Source: a virus
Direction: 5' to 3' (one strand)
IMG/VR virus record: IMGVR_UViG_3300017917_003607
Span: 1 to 64,000 of that record
DNA: 64,000 bases
A model generated the notes under the pieces. It ran no database searches. It worked only from the letters and a program-made list of their open reading frames with translations, and had not been told where the DNA came from. Position 1 is the first letter of the stretch; each line of letters opens with the position of its first letter. This document shows positions 47,037 through 55,562 of this stretch, one piece after another. A program made the position numbers and the translations under genes.

Positions 47037-47525
47037 TTAGTATACAAGTATACATCTATCAGGTCTCATGGTGCAAGAGATTGTCTGTAATCCATCATCT
47101 GAATATGTTACCGCTTGGAAGTCCACGTCTGTTAAGAAACATCCTTGCATAATCCACTTTTCCACCGCAACACCTGTTGGGTCCAACATTTCTAATGTTA
47201 CGTCTTTTTTGTAACCAGCAGCATAACCCATACGTCCTGTAACTGATTCAGCGTGTAAACGAACCCATTCCATTAGAGCTTGAGCCGCTGATGGTCCGAT
47301 TGGGTCACGGAATGTAACGGAGATAGGTCCCCATTCGAAACTACCTGCAACATAAGTTTTTGTGTTTAGGAACGGAATGTCCTTAGATTGTATTGTAATT
47401 TTTGGTCTTGCAGTAGATTCTACATACCAAGAATTGATACCCAATGAAGAAGGAAACGTCAAAATAAATCGGTTTTTTTTCTTTGGTTCATACGGGTCGG
47501 GCATTTTCATTAATAAGTCAGCCAT
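47037..47525 (-). CDS. Tail tube protein, gp19-like
   Basis: 162 residues, the size of T4 gp19 (163). It contains DPYEPKKKNRFILTFPSSLG, then TARPKITIQSKDIPFLNTKT, YVAGSFEWGPISVTFRDPIG and WVRLHAESVTGRMGYAAGYK, the usual tube sequence path of an exposed loop, a beta sandwich and the helix. It polymerises inside the sheath and conducts DNA. Own leader (114 nt) with TATTTAT at 47566-47572 and own terminator, as expected for an abundant protein. Confidence 0.85.
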   Translation of the reverse strand: MADLLMKMPDPYEPKKKNRFILTFPSSLGINSWYVESTARPKITIQSKDIPFLNTKTYVAGSFEWGPISVTFRDPIGPSAAQALMEWVRLHAESVTGRMGYAAGYKKDVTLEMLDPTGVAVEKWIMQGCFLTDVDFQAVTYSDDGLQTISCTMRPDRCILVY

Positions 47526-47565
47526 GTGTATATCTTTTTTTTAGTTTTTCTTGTTTATTTTTATT

Positions 47566-47572
47566 ATAAATA
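47566..47572 (-). promoter_or_regulatory. TATTTAT box upstream of the tube gene
   Basis: Coding-strand sequence AATATTTATAATAAAAATA, 41 nt before the ATG, in the 114-nt gap between the HAD-like gene and the tube gene. The rest of the gap is A/T-rich with no ORF. Confidence 0.5.
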
Positions 47573-47639
47573 TTGACTACTTGGTTTTTTTTGTCATATA
47601 TTTCCTAGGCGTTCTAGTTTGTTATTTAAATCTAGTTTA

Positions 47640-48494
47640 TTAATATTTTATTTTAGTATTTGCTTTTGTTAAATAAGTTTGCACTGGGCTTTGTTTTCCA
47701 AATTCCTTATTTAAAAATTCTTTAACCTTTTCTATATTTTTTAAGTCGTCATCGGAAAACCCTATTTTTGGAATCACAAAATTATTGGTCACGTCATTTT
47801 TAAACAACACTTTACCCCCAATTTGTTGTGATAGTTGTTTTACATATCCGATAAATTCACGAAGTGCGTTTATTTTACCCTCTTCAGGATTTGCTTCAGC
47901 ACCTGTACCAAATGACACAGGATAAAACCTACACATATCCAAATAGTCCGAAATCATTGTGTCATCACCTTTCATCTCTTCACCAGCGATTTCTCTATAA
48001 TCTTTTAATGATTGAACTAATTTTTCTTGGTCAATACCTCCTATATCATTTTTGATTAAAATATAGACTGCTTGTTTAAGTGTGTTTGGGTTGTGTCCAC
48101 GAGCGGTGATGATTGAAAAAATCGACCCACCATTAATACACTCAACAAAATCGTCCCACGATGGACCGAAACTAGCTAATAATACGTCTTTTAAAAATTG
48201 TTGGTCACCACCCTCTCTGAAAAATCTAAAAGGACCTTCAGCATACCCGACAATATTTTTTCCATCATAGACAAATGGTTCTTTACCTAAAATGTGTCTA
48301 TACTCAGCAAAATCTTCAGTAGACAGACCAACCTCTGTACCGTTTTCATCTACTACCATTATTTTTGTTGGCATGTTCATTATGTTATCATCCCAATCAA
48401 ATGCATAGTATTTGTGGTCTGGTATTTTATTAGGGTCCAAACCTTCGTTTACTAAACTTAATAAATTTTGACGTACAATCTTGTGTAGAGACAT
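47640..48494 (-). CDS. HAD-superfamily-like hydrolase in the tail cluster
   Basis: 284 residues. HAD motifs can be placed in order: motif I AFDWDDNIM (D33, D35), motif II SIITARG (T130), motif III Lys in EEGKINAL (K207), motif IV GFSDDD (D248-D250). These are the catalytic parts of haloacid dehalogenase-type phosphohydrolases, so an active phosphatase or nucleotidase is possible. Motif I has DxD, as in phosphatases. Sitting between sheath and tube is odd for an enzyme; it may be a virion-associated or assembly enzyme. The start overlaps the stop of a 47-residue ORF (TAATG). Substrate unknown. Confidence 0.7.
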   Translation of the reverse strand: MSLHKIVRQNLLSLVNEGLDPNKIPDHKYYAFDWDDNIMNMPTKIMVVDENGTEVGLSTEDFAEYRHILGKEPFVYDGKNIVGYAEGPFRFFREGGDQQFLKDVLLASFGPSWDDFVECINGGSIFSIITARGHNPNTLKQAVYILIKNDIGGIDQEKLVQSLKDYREIAGEEMKGDDTMISDYLDMCRFYPVSFGTGAEANPEEGKINALREFIGYVKQLSQQIGGKVLFKNDVTNNFVIPKIGFSDDDLKNIEKVKEFLNKEFGKQSPVQTYLTKANTKIKY

Positions 48495-48637
48495 TATTTC
48501 TTTTTGGACAATTTAGCAATTATTCTTTCTAATTGTGATTCAGTTACAATAACCGACTGCGGTTTTTCAGAAAACGTTTTTAAACCACTTAATTTAACGT
48601 TCAAATTTTCGAGTAAAACTTTTTTTTCGAATTTCAT
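48494..48637 (-). CDS. Small basic protein of 47 residues
   Basis: ATG at 48637, TAA sharing bases with the ATG of the HAD-like gene (TAATG). Sequence begins MKFEKKVLLENLNVKLSGLK and ends RIIAKLSKKK. Lys-rich and helical. The overlap with the next start implies translational coupling. It begins about 20 nt after the strong hairpin that follows the sheath gene. No family recognised. Confidence 0.6.
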   Translation of the reverse strand: MKFEKKVLLENLNVKLSGLKTFSEKPQSVIVTESQLERIIAKLSKKK

Positions 48638-48655
48638 GATATTTTTTTTTAATTT

Positions 48656-48678
48656 GGGGGTAGGAATGACCTACCCCC
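48656..48678 (-). other. Strong 9-bp stem-loop after the sheath gene, without U-tract
   Basis: GGGGGTAGG (48656-48664) and CCTACCCCC (48670-48678) form a perfect stem with a 5-nt loop, 14 nt after the sheath stop. On the minus strand the next bases are A-rich, not T-rich, so it is not a classical intrinsic terminator on that strand. It could be a 3'-end stabiliser, an RNA-processing site or a weak terminator. Confidence 0.7.
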
Positions 48679-48692
48679 GTTTATAATATGTA

Positions 48693-51600
48693 TTAGATAT
48701 TTTCAAAAGAAGCACCTGTTGGAGTAATTAAGAATTCAATATCTATAAATTCAAGTGCTTTAGTTGGTTTAAGGTAAATTTTACCTGTTAAAGTATTTCT
48801 GTCTAAGTCTTCAGGTGTATTTGTTACAACAACTCTAAAGTCAATCAAACCTCTATCTCTTCTTATTGAATCCAAAATTGGGTTAACAGAATCCAAGAAG
48901 TCCTGTCTAACTTTATCGTCGTTTTGTTCAAACAACAACCTTACAGCCACAGCCGAAATCAATTTACGAGCTTGTAACAACAATCTTCTTACGTTGATTC
49001 TATCAAGAGCTGATTGTGCAACTTGTGTTGTTTTATTACCCCAAATCAAAGTTCCCACATCAGAGAAAGTTGCAATTGGGTTAATTCTTCCTTGATAAAG
49101 TGTATCTCTATCATCTTGTGTAAGTTTTTTACGTGCTTTGATTGAACTTACGATACCTCTTGTGTAACCCGCAGATGCGAACCATGGGAAAGAAATATTA
49201 TCAGTTAACGCTAAGTTTTTACAAACCTCAGCAGTTGGAGGTAAATAAATCTGTGTATTGTTTACTGTATCTCTTGTTAATACCCAAGGATAATAAGTTG
49301 CGGTGTAATTTGAATCTATACCCGCAGTATCTAAGTTGTCTACCGCTTCTGTTGGGTAAATCAAATCAGTTGCTGGTGTTGTTGAGGTAGGTGCAAATAA
49401 ATCATAATCAGGACATGTCATGATGTATAATGAATCCGCTCTTTGAGATTCAATCATATCAATAGCATCTGCAACTAAATTAGAGTTATTAACAAAATCA
49501 ATACCTGGAGTAACAAAAACGTTGATATTTGTAGCTTCAGGATTTGCAAATGTTTCTTGTCCTAAAAGATATGCGTAATAGTCTGTGTTTGCCCAATCAG
49601 TTGCGTTGTTGTTTATTACTATTCTTTTGAATGCTCCCCAACCTGTCGCGTCAGGAAACTGAGATGAAGGTGCCGCTCCTTTTTTATAGTTACCACCACC
49701 TAAAACATAATCATCACCATTAGTTCTATATTTTCTGTAGATATCCCATCCGTCAAAACCACCATTTACAAATAGAGTAAATTTACGTGATTGTAATCTG
49801 TAGTAAGGGTCTGTAGAACTTGTTGGGTCAGAGGTAAAAGACGCAGCTCCAACCTCAAACGCCGAAGTTCCTGAAGTACTAAATGACGATGAAATAGTTA
49901 CAACTGTTGCCCCACTATCCATATGGAAACCTTTAGATTTGTAATCCCAAGGTGTTGAGGTTGTTGCCTCTGCAATATCACTAGGTGTTTGTTTACCCTT
50001 ATAGTCAAAAAACTCAGAGTCATAACCTATTGTATCTGAAAGACCTAAGAAAGTTCTATTTATTTTATCACCCGAACTTCTTTGTACTGAAGAAAATGGT
50101 GGTTGGAAAGTAATTTCACCAGCGGTAAAATATTTAGTTTTGTATGTTGGGAAAGGAGTTAAAGCTCCATTATAATTTCTCATTGAGTATCCTTCAAAAC
50201 CACAAGGTAGTGCGTCTACAGGTGCTTCAGGATTAATTTCCAACATTACAAACTTAGACCTCTGTTGATATTCGCCATCACTTGTTCCTATTTTTACACC
50301 CACAAAACTGTTTGAATTTGGGTTCATAGAACAATTTGTAAATTTCTCCAAATATACAGGGTTAGCGTCAGTGTCGTTGAAAGCTCTAATACCAACATCA
50401 AAAGTTCCGTTGTTAAATGATATGTTGAGTATTGATATTTTTATTTCTTGGTTTGCTGCGTTACCGTCAGATATTGAAATAAATTTAAATAATTGATAAA
50501 CTTTATTACCTCTCAATTCTGAAACCAAATAAGGTGTTTCAGGAGTTTGGTATTGTTCTAAGTACCAACCAATTGATGTAAGCGTTCCATTATCGTCTTG
50601 TGCAGAAGGTAAAGAGGTCAAGTTAGAACTTATACCTCTAATATAACCTTTCTTATAACCGTAGTTTAATAAATTACTAAATTCTTCTTCAACAAATAAA
50701 GGTACTTGTTCACTTGGTTTTGCAAAGTTTGAAAGACCTAAAACTCTAGAAATGTAATTACTATCTGTCGAGTCCATAGAAACTTTAAACTCAAATGAAG
50801 TTCCGTTATTTGAAACCCCTGATATGCCAAATGGTGAATAAGGACTAAAAGTCGCTGCTGAATATACGCTATTAAAATCTAAAGTAACATCACTTGTTCC
50901 CGATACAACCCAAACAGGATTTACCGAAGATGTGTATGTAGAAACACCTCTTGAGCGAAGTGTTGCAACTACCACATTATTATACTCAGTAAATGCAGTA
51001 CCGATTTGTGTGAAACCTGAAACAGAAACTGAACCTGAGAATTGTCCTGCGACACCATAAGTAGTTCCTGACAAAGTATTTACCCTTGAAATAAACGAGT
51101 AACCTGAATAAGCGTTTCCTGTTGTAGGTTTAAATTGTGCGTAATACCAAGCGTCGTTATCTCTACTACCATAAGTGGTCAAACTATCTTTAACACTTGG
51201 TACATTATATACGTTAGTAATTCCTGTCCATCCCGCACCTGTTAGGGCATCATATCTTGCATCTGGAACCGTACCGAAAACATATGCTGATGTACCACTT
51301 GTTGCAGGTGTTGCAAATACACCACTTAGTAAAGATTTTAATTTAGCCGAAATACTTGTTGAAGTACCATTATTTAAACTTAATACTCTATTCAAATCAG
51401 AATTAAATATTGCGGAAGAAGTTGAGCCAAGCTCAATTGTTGAGGTTCCGCCAGTTGTTCCTGTAAATGTTACGATTACTTCAGTGAGTGAAGAATTCTG
51501 AGAAACAGAACCACCACTTACGTTTGCTATTGTTTTGATTGACCAAGAAGGTCCCGCATCATAACCCGAAAGTCCTAATACTCTTGTAACAAACAATTGA

Positions 51601-51866
51601 TTAGATTGTTGTAAATAAGCCTTTGCAATATAGGCCGCTTCGTATTTAGGGATTTGTGTTTCCACGAATTTTTCAGGAGTTGTTCCACCAAACACTGTTT
51701 GGAATTGGTCAAAATCTGAAATGAAAATAGGTTCAAATGCTGGTCCCTTTAAGGTTTCACCAACAATGCCCAAAGTTGTAACACCTACACTTTGTGCTAC
51801 GAATGATAAATCACGTTCTGAAGTATAAACTCCAGGTGAAACGAATACTTTATTGGATGTTGCCAT
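48693..51866 (-). CDS. Tail sheath protein, gp18-like
   Basis: 1057 residues, well above T4 gp18 (659). The N-terminus (VFVSPGVYTSERDLSFVAQS then GIVGETLKGPAFEP and DFDQFQTVFGG) and the C-terminal third (GFGAFKR-type region, FAS-GYTRG, QGRINPIATFSDVGTLIWGN, INVRRLLLQARKLIS, then RVVVTNTPEDLDRN and TPTGASF) are unmistakable sheath signatures. The extra length lies in the middle (~150-550), a Ser/Thr/Gly-rich insertion that should form an outward domain. It contracts to drive the tube. TATTTAT box at 51905-51911. Confidence 0.92.
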   Translation of the reverse strand: MATSNKVFVSPGVYTSERDLSFVAQSVGVTTLGIVGETLKGPAFEPIFISDFDQFQTVFGGTTPEKFVETQIPKYEAAYIAKAYLQQSNQLFVTRVLGLSGYDAGPSWSIKTIANVSGGSVSQNSSLTEVIVTFTGTTGGTSTIELGSTSSAIFNSDLNRVLSLNNGTSTSISAKLKSLLSGVFATPATSGTSAYVFGTVPDARYDALTGAGWTGITNVYNVPSVKDSLTTYGSRDNDAWYYAQFKPTTGNAYSGYSFISRVNTLSGTTYGVAGQFSGSVSVSGFTQIGTAFTEYNNVVVATLRSRGVSTYTSSVNPVWVVSGTSDVTLDFNSVYSAATFSPYSPFGISGVSNNGTSFEFKVSMDSTDSNYISRVLGLSNFAKPSEQVPLFVEEEFSNLLNYGYKKGYIRGISSNLTSLPSAQDDNGTLTSIGWYLEQYQTPETPYLVSELRGNKVYQLFKFISISDGNAANQEIKISILNISFNNGTFDVGIRAFNDTDANPVYLEKFTNCSMNPNSNSFVGVKIGTSDGEYQQRSKFVMLEINPEAPVDALPCGFEGYSMRNYNGALTPFPTYKTKYFTAGEITFQPPFSSVQRSSGDKINRTFLGLSDTIGYDSEFFDYKGKQTPSDIAEATTSTPWDYKSKGFHMDSGATVVTISSSFSTSGTSAFEVGAASFTSDPTSSTDPYYRLQSRKFTLFVNGGFDGWDIYRKYRTNGDDYVLGGGNYKKGAAPSSQFPDATGWGAFKRIVINNNATDWANTDYYAYLLGQETFANPEATNINVFVTPGIDFVNNSNLVADAIDMIESQRADSLYIMTCPDYDLFAPTSTTPATDLIYPTEAVDNLDTAGIDSNYTATYYPWVLTRDTVNNTQIYLPPTAEVCKNLALTDNISFPWFASAGYTRGIVSSIKARKKLTQDDRDTLYQGRINPIATFSDVGTLIWGNKTTQVAQSALDRINVRRLLLQARKLISAVAVRLLFEQNDDKVRQDFLDSVNPILDSIRRDRGLIDFRVVVTNTPEDLDRNTLTGKIYLKPTKALEFIDIEFLITPTGASFENI

Positions 51867-51904
51867 TATTTTTAATTTTTCTTTTTACGGTTTTATTTTT
51901 ATAC

Positions 51905-51911
51905 ATAAATA
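51905..51911 (-). promoter_or_regulatory. TATTTAT box upstream of the sheath gene
   Basis: Coding-strand ACAATATTTATGTATAAAA, 39 nt from the sheath ATG. The plus-strand mini-gene at 51992 has a mirrored box at 51948-51954, so the two boxes are divergent 37 bp apart. Confidence 0.5.
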
Positions 51912-51947
51912 TTGTTGATTTTTTCAAAAAACTTTGTAACGCATTTA

Positions 51948-51954
51948 TATTTAT
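51948..51954 (+). promoter_or_regulatory. TATTTAT box upstream of the plus-strand mini-gene
   Basis: TATATTTATAAAG on the plus strand, 37 nt before the ATG at 51992. It supports the orientation rule, because here the box is turned with the gene. Confidence 0.5.
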
Positions 51955-51991
51955 AAAGTGGTGGGAATAAATTCTGCCTTTTTTCTACCAT

Positions 51992-52162
51992 ATGAAAAAA
52001 ACACCCAAGAAGATAAAAAACATAAAGATTTCTATAGAATCACATCAGATTCTTAAAGATTACTGTAATAAAAAAGGATATAAGATATACGGTTTTTTAG
52101 AAGAACTTATTAAGAATAATTGTAAAATAAAAACCGACCTATATGGTGACCCATTAGATTAA
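51992..52162 (+). CDS. Small ribbon-helix-helix-like protein
   Basis: ATG at 51992, TAA at 52160-52162, 56 residues: MKKTPKKIKNIKISIESHQ, then ILKDYCNKKGYKIYGFLEEL, then IKNNC. The pattern of a basic lead, a single strand (IKISIESHQ) and two helices (HQILKDYC, FLEELIKNN) matches small ribbon-helix-helix regulators common in phages. It is alone on the plus strand between minus-strand genes, and its 3' end overlaps the stop of the gp15-like gene by 9 nt, convergently. It might repress nearby divergent promoters. Too short for a firm family call. Confidence 0.6.
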   Translation: MKKTPKKIKNIKISIESHQILKDYCNKKGYKIYGFLEELIKNNCKIKTDLYGDPLD

Positions 52163-53197
52163 ATCTACTTTAAATAGAATATTTGCATCTTGTCCGACAA
52201 CTTCTTTTGTTACATTAATTCTTAAAGTGTCATTAGTATTAATTTGAAAATAAGTTAAATCGTTCCCAATCAAATTACCATTAATTAAAACTTCATAAGT
52301 CAAAACATTTTCTGTTTTTACTAAATGATAATCGTAGTTAGCACTTACCAAATCAATTAAAGAATTGTTAGAACCTAAAAACTGAAAATTACCAACTATT
52401 GTATTTTCGTTTGGTTGTAATGATGTTGCTTGTCTAGCTCTTGTTTTGGTAGATATATCATACATCGTTAAAACTCTTGAAACCGCAGGAGACACCTCAA
52501 ATTGTTCTTCATCTAACAAAATACCCAACATCTTAAAAGTGTAGTTTTGTATGTAGTATCTTCTTTTTTGTAATTCAACAACGGATTCATCAGAAATCGA
52601 ATCCATTATTATTGGTATGTATCTTCCTTTTATTAATGTATATGCTTGTCTTGAAGAAAATTTTTCCAACACTTTTTTATTGAATGAATTTATTTCTCTC
52701 ATTCTATTACAAAAGATTTTAACTTCATATGTTATATCTACAGGAATTGGTTGTGGTATTTTATATACATCATATCCATTTCTTGTACCATCAAAATTAG
52801 GGACCAATGAGTATTGAAAAAGTGGTCTACCTGGAATTCTATAAGCATTTGCACCTTGATTTGTACCATATGGTGTCTCAGGTTTTCTTATAGTCGCAAC
52901 AAATGGTGGAGAAATATTATTATCCAAATCATTAAAATTCCAAGTTTGAGTAAACTGAGCCCAGTTTTGTGTGGTAATCAAAACGTCAACCGTGTTAACT
53001 TTTTTTCCGTCAACGGATATACCAAGGTCATCTTTTACAAAATCTAACATTCCCCTATCTAAATCCGCATGATAAATACCCTTAGGTAAATAAGTACCAT
53101 CCTTTTGTATTTGTTCTAAAAGCTCTTCTCTTCTCTGTTGTAGAATTTTAGGAGAAGTTAAATTAATCGTTTTTAAAAGTTTTTTTGGAGTTGCCAT
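52154..53197 (-). CDS. Tail sheath stabiliser/neck-type protein, gp15-like
   Basis: 347 residues. The middle resembles tail-completion gp15 proteins: GYDVYKIPQPIPVDITYEVK, then IFCNRMREINSFNKKVLEKF, then IPIIMDSISDESVVEL and RRYYIQNYTFKMLGILL. The first ~110 residues are helical; the last ~110 include a small Ig-like domain (TYEVLINGNLIGNDLTYFQI). T4 gp15 (272 residues) caps the sheath at the neck. It sits two genes from the sheath and overlaps the next protein by a shared base. The match is by eye. Confidence 0.55.
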   Translation of the reverse strand: MATPKKLLKTINLTSPKILQQRREELLEQIQKDGTYLPKGIYHADLDRGMLDFVKDDLGISVDGKKVNTVDVLITTQNWAQFTQTWNFNDLDNNISPPFVATIRKPETPYGTNQGANAYRIPGRPLFQYSLVPNFDGTRNGYDVYKIPQPIPVDITYEVKIFCNRMREINSFNKKVLEKFSSRQAYTLIKGRYIPIIMDSISDESVVELQKRRYYIQNYTFKMLGILLDEEQFEVSPAVSRVLTMYDISTKTRARQATSLQPNENTIVGNFQFLGSNNSLIDLVSANYDYHLVKTENVLTYEVLINGNLIGNDLTYFQINTNDTLRINVTKEVVGQDANILFKVDLI

Positions 53198-53709
53198 TAT
53201 ATACCTCTAAACTCATCTTCACTTACTGGTGTACAAATAAATGTTTTATAAAACGGTTTATAACCACCATAAGTATGTTTATTGTCCGAAACAATCCTAC
53301 CATCATCAGCAACAGAATAATATCTCATTCTACTTTCAGTTTCAGCATAACCAATATAATCACCATATTGTACTTGAACATTTAATTCTTCCAAATGATG
53401 TAAATACACACTAAACTTCATGTTACCAGGTTCTGTTTGAGTTAATCTAGAATTCCCAAACGTAGGATTTTCGGGTGCTAATATTTGAAGGAACCCTTTA
53501 ACCTCAACAGGAGGTAAAAAACTAATTGAGTCTTTTAATGCCTCACCATACACATCGTCTTGATTTGTTTTTGACCTATCTATTCGATATAGTACTACAC
53601 TAAAATTCATATCTCCAAATAACCATTCTTCACCCAAAGAAATATTTAATTGAAAATCTTTCTCTCCAAAAAACCTTGAAATTCGCGTAATTGGGACTTT
53701 GTTACTCAT
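53197..53709 (-). CDS. Neck/connector structural protein
   Basis: ATG at 53709 (MSNKVPITRISRFFGE), 170 residues. A GTG 15 nt earlier lies in the TATTTAT box and is rejected. Notable phrases are SFLPPVEVKGFLQILAPENP, VQYGDYIGYAETESRMRYYS, VADDGRI-SDNKHTYGGYKP and TFICTPVSEDEFRGI. Its position beside the gp15-like gene, divergent from the helicase, suggests a head-tail connector or neck component (T4 gp14 position), but I cannot tie it to a family with certainty. Confidence 0.5.
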   Translation of the reverse strand: MSNKVPITRISRFFGEKDFQLNISLGEEWLFGDMNFSVVLYRIDRSKTNQDDVYGEALKDSISFLPPVEVKGFLQILAPENPTFGNSRLTQTEPGNMKFSVYLHHLEELNVQVQYGDYIGYAETESRMRYYSVADDGRIVSDNKHTYGGYKPFYKTFICTPVSEDEFRGI

Positions 53710-53751
53710 TATTGATAAATACACTAAAATTGATTATTATTATAAGGATTA

Positions 53752-55521
53752 ATGTCAGATAATTCACCAATAGAATTAGTTTCACTTGTTGAACAAAAAG
53801 CTCTGAATGTTTTAGAGAACTATAACGGTGCAAATAACTATATACTGAAACTTAAAAATATATACGGACCTAATAAAAAAGGTATTCCAACGAGAAGTCA
53901 ATCTGATTATATTATAACCTATCAAAATACAGTTCCAAAAATAGCTCGTAAGTGGGTAGAATTAGATAGTTATTTTTCTGAAAAAATCGCAAACGAAAAA
54001 TTATACACCGAACCCCCAAAACAAGTTTGGGTAGAAAAGTTATTAGTTGAAAAAGACAAATCATATCATGTGTGGGGTAAATTCCTCGAGAGTGAACAAC
54101 TATCAGAATTTTGGATTCCAAAAGTTGCGATTATTAAAAACCCCGAACAATACTATAAAGAAATAGATTTTTCAAAGTATTCACATAGACCATTATTATC
54201 ACATCAAATAGAAGCGGTAAACAAACTTGTAAGAACAAAAAGATTTATATTAGCGGATGATATGGGATTGGGAAAAACTACATCAACTGTGGTTGCTGCG
54301 TTAGAAACCGAAGCCAAAAAAGTTTTGGTAATTTGTCCTGCATCGTTAAAGATAAATTGGCAAAGAGAAATACAAAACTATACAGATAGACCAACTTTTA
54401 TTTGTGATGGAAAAAAATATGAAGATACTGATTTTGTAATAATTAACTATGATATCATTAAAAATTTTCATGACCCCGAAAATGAAAAAGAATCTTTAAT
54501 ATTAAAAAGTAAATTTGATTTAATAATAATTGATGAGGCACATTACATACAGAATAAATCAGCACAAAGAACAAAATTAATCAATAGTTTTGTTAAAGAT
54601 GTTGATAGATTGTGGTTACTAACAGGTACACCAATGACCTCAAGACCCATGAATTATTATAATCTTTTAAATCTTGTTGAATCACCCGTGGCGGCAAATT
54701 GGATGGCTTACGTTAGAAGATATTGTAATGGATACCAATTCAAAGTCGGAAATAGAAAAATATGGAACGTCACGGGCGCATCAAATTTAGAAGAACTAAG
54801 AGACAGAACATCAAAACAAGTTTTACGTAGATTAAAAACTGAAGTGTTAGACTTACCTGATAAGATTATAACACCTGTATATTTGAGATTAAAATCAAAA
54901 GAATATGAAAATTTAATGGGTGAATATTATGATTGGTATGATAAAAATCCCGATGAAAGTACATCACTAACCGTCCAATTTACAAAACTTACAAAAATAA
55001 GACAGGTAATCGCAAGTGAAAAAATAAACTCAACAATAGAATTAATTGAAAACATTTTAGAACAAGATAAAAAAGTAATAGTTTTTACAAACTTTACAGA
55101 GACATTACACACAATACATTCACACTTTGGAAAAAAATCGGTTTATCTTGATGGTTCTTGTAGTCCAAAACAAAGACAGGACGCGGTAGACAATTTTCAA
55201 AACAATGAAGAAATTAGAGTGTTTGTCGGAAACCTGAAAGCCGCGGGTGTTGGTATTACACTAACCGCGGCTGAGGCTGTTATTATGAATGACTTATCAT
55301 TTGTACCATCAGACCATTCACAAGCTGAAGACAGAAGTTATAGATACGGACAGAAATCAAATGTTTCTGTTTATTATCCAATATTTGAAAATACAATCGA
55401 AGGAGTTATATACGATATACTAAATCATAAGAAAAATATTTTTGAGACTGTAATGGGTGATAATCAATCAAGAGCGGATGTTGTACAAGAAATAATGAGT
55501 CGAATTAATGAACGAATGTAA
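53752..55521 (+). CDS. SNF2-type DNA helicase/translocase (UvsW-like role)
   Basis: 589 residues. An N-terminal region (~1-130) is a small non-helicase domain. Residues ~140-590 carry the SF2/SNF2 core: LLSHQIEAVNKLV (Q-motif-like, ~148), Walker A ADDMGLGKTT (168-177), CPASLKINWQ (Ia), DEAH (261-264), LTGTPM (III), then ITLTAAEAVIMNDLSFVPSD and QAEDRSYRYGQ (motifs V/VI). The layout recalls SMARCAL1/HARP-type annealing helicases, which rewind forks; T4 UvsW performs branch migration. It starts the plus-strand block with TAAGGA 5 nt before the ATG. No nuclease domain. Confidence 0.85.
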   Translation: MSDNSPIELVSLVEQKALNVLENYNGANNYILKLKNIYGPNKKGIPTRSQSDYIITYQNTVPKIARKWVELDSYFSEKIANEKLYTEPPKQVWVEKLLVEKDKSYHVWGKFLESEQLSEFWIPKVAIIKNPEQYYKEIDFSKYSHRPLLSHQIEAVNKLVRTKRFILADDMGLGKTTSTVVAALETEAKKVLVICPASLKINWQREIQNYTDRPTFICDGKKYEDTDFVIINYDIIKNFHDPENEKESLILKSKFDLIIIDEAHYIQNKSAQRTKLINSFVKDVDRLWLLTGTPMTSRPMNYYNLLNLVESPVAANWMAYVRRYCNGYQFKVGNRKIWNVTGASNLEELRDRTSKQVLRRLKTEVLDLPDKIITPVYLRLKSKEYENLMGEYYDWYDKNPDESTSLTVQFTKLTKIRQVIASEKINSTIELIENILEQDKKVIVFTNFTETLHTIHSHFGKKSVYLDGSCSPKQRQDAVDNFQNNEEIRVFVGNLKAAGVGITLTAAEAVIMNDLSFVPSDHSQAEDRSYRYGQKSNVSVYYPIFENTIEGVIYDILNHKKNIFETVMGDNQSRADVVQEIMSRINERM

Positions 55522-55536
55522 AGTTTTGTGGAACTC

Positions 55537-55547
55537 TATTTATTTAT
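55537..55547 (+). promoter_or_regulatory. Double TATTTAT box upstream of the SOD-containing gene
   Basis: Two overlapping copies, TATTTATTTAT at 55537-55547, followed by AATAAAAGTAGAG and the ATG at 55563. The spacing is 15-19 nt. They are on the plus strand, as is the gene. Confidence 0.45.
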
Positions 55548-55562
55548 AATAAAAGTAGAGAC

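Noticed and set aside
53710-53724. GTG start at 53724 for the neck protein
   Set aside because: It lies in the TATTTAT box; ATG at 53709 is better.
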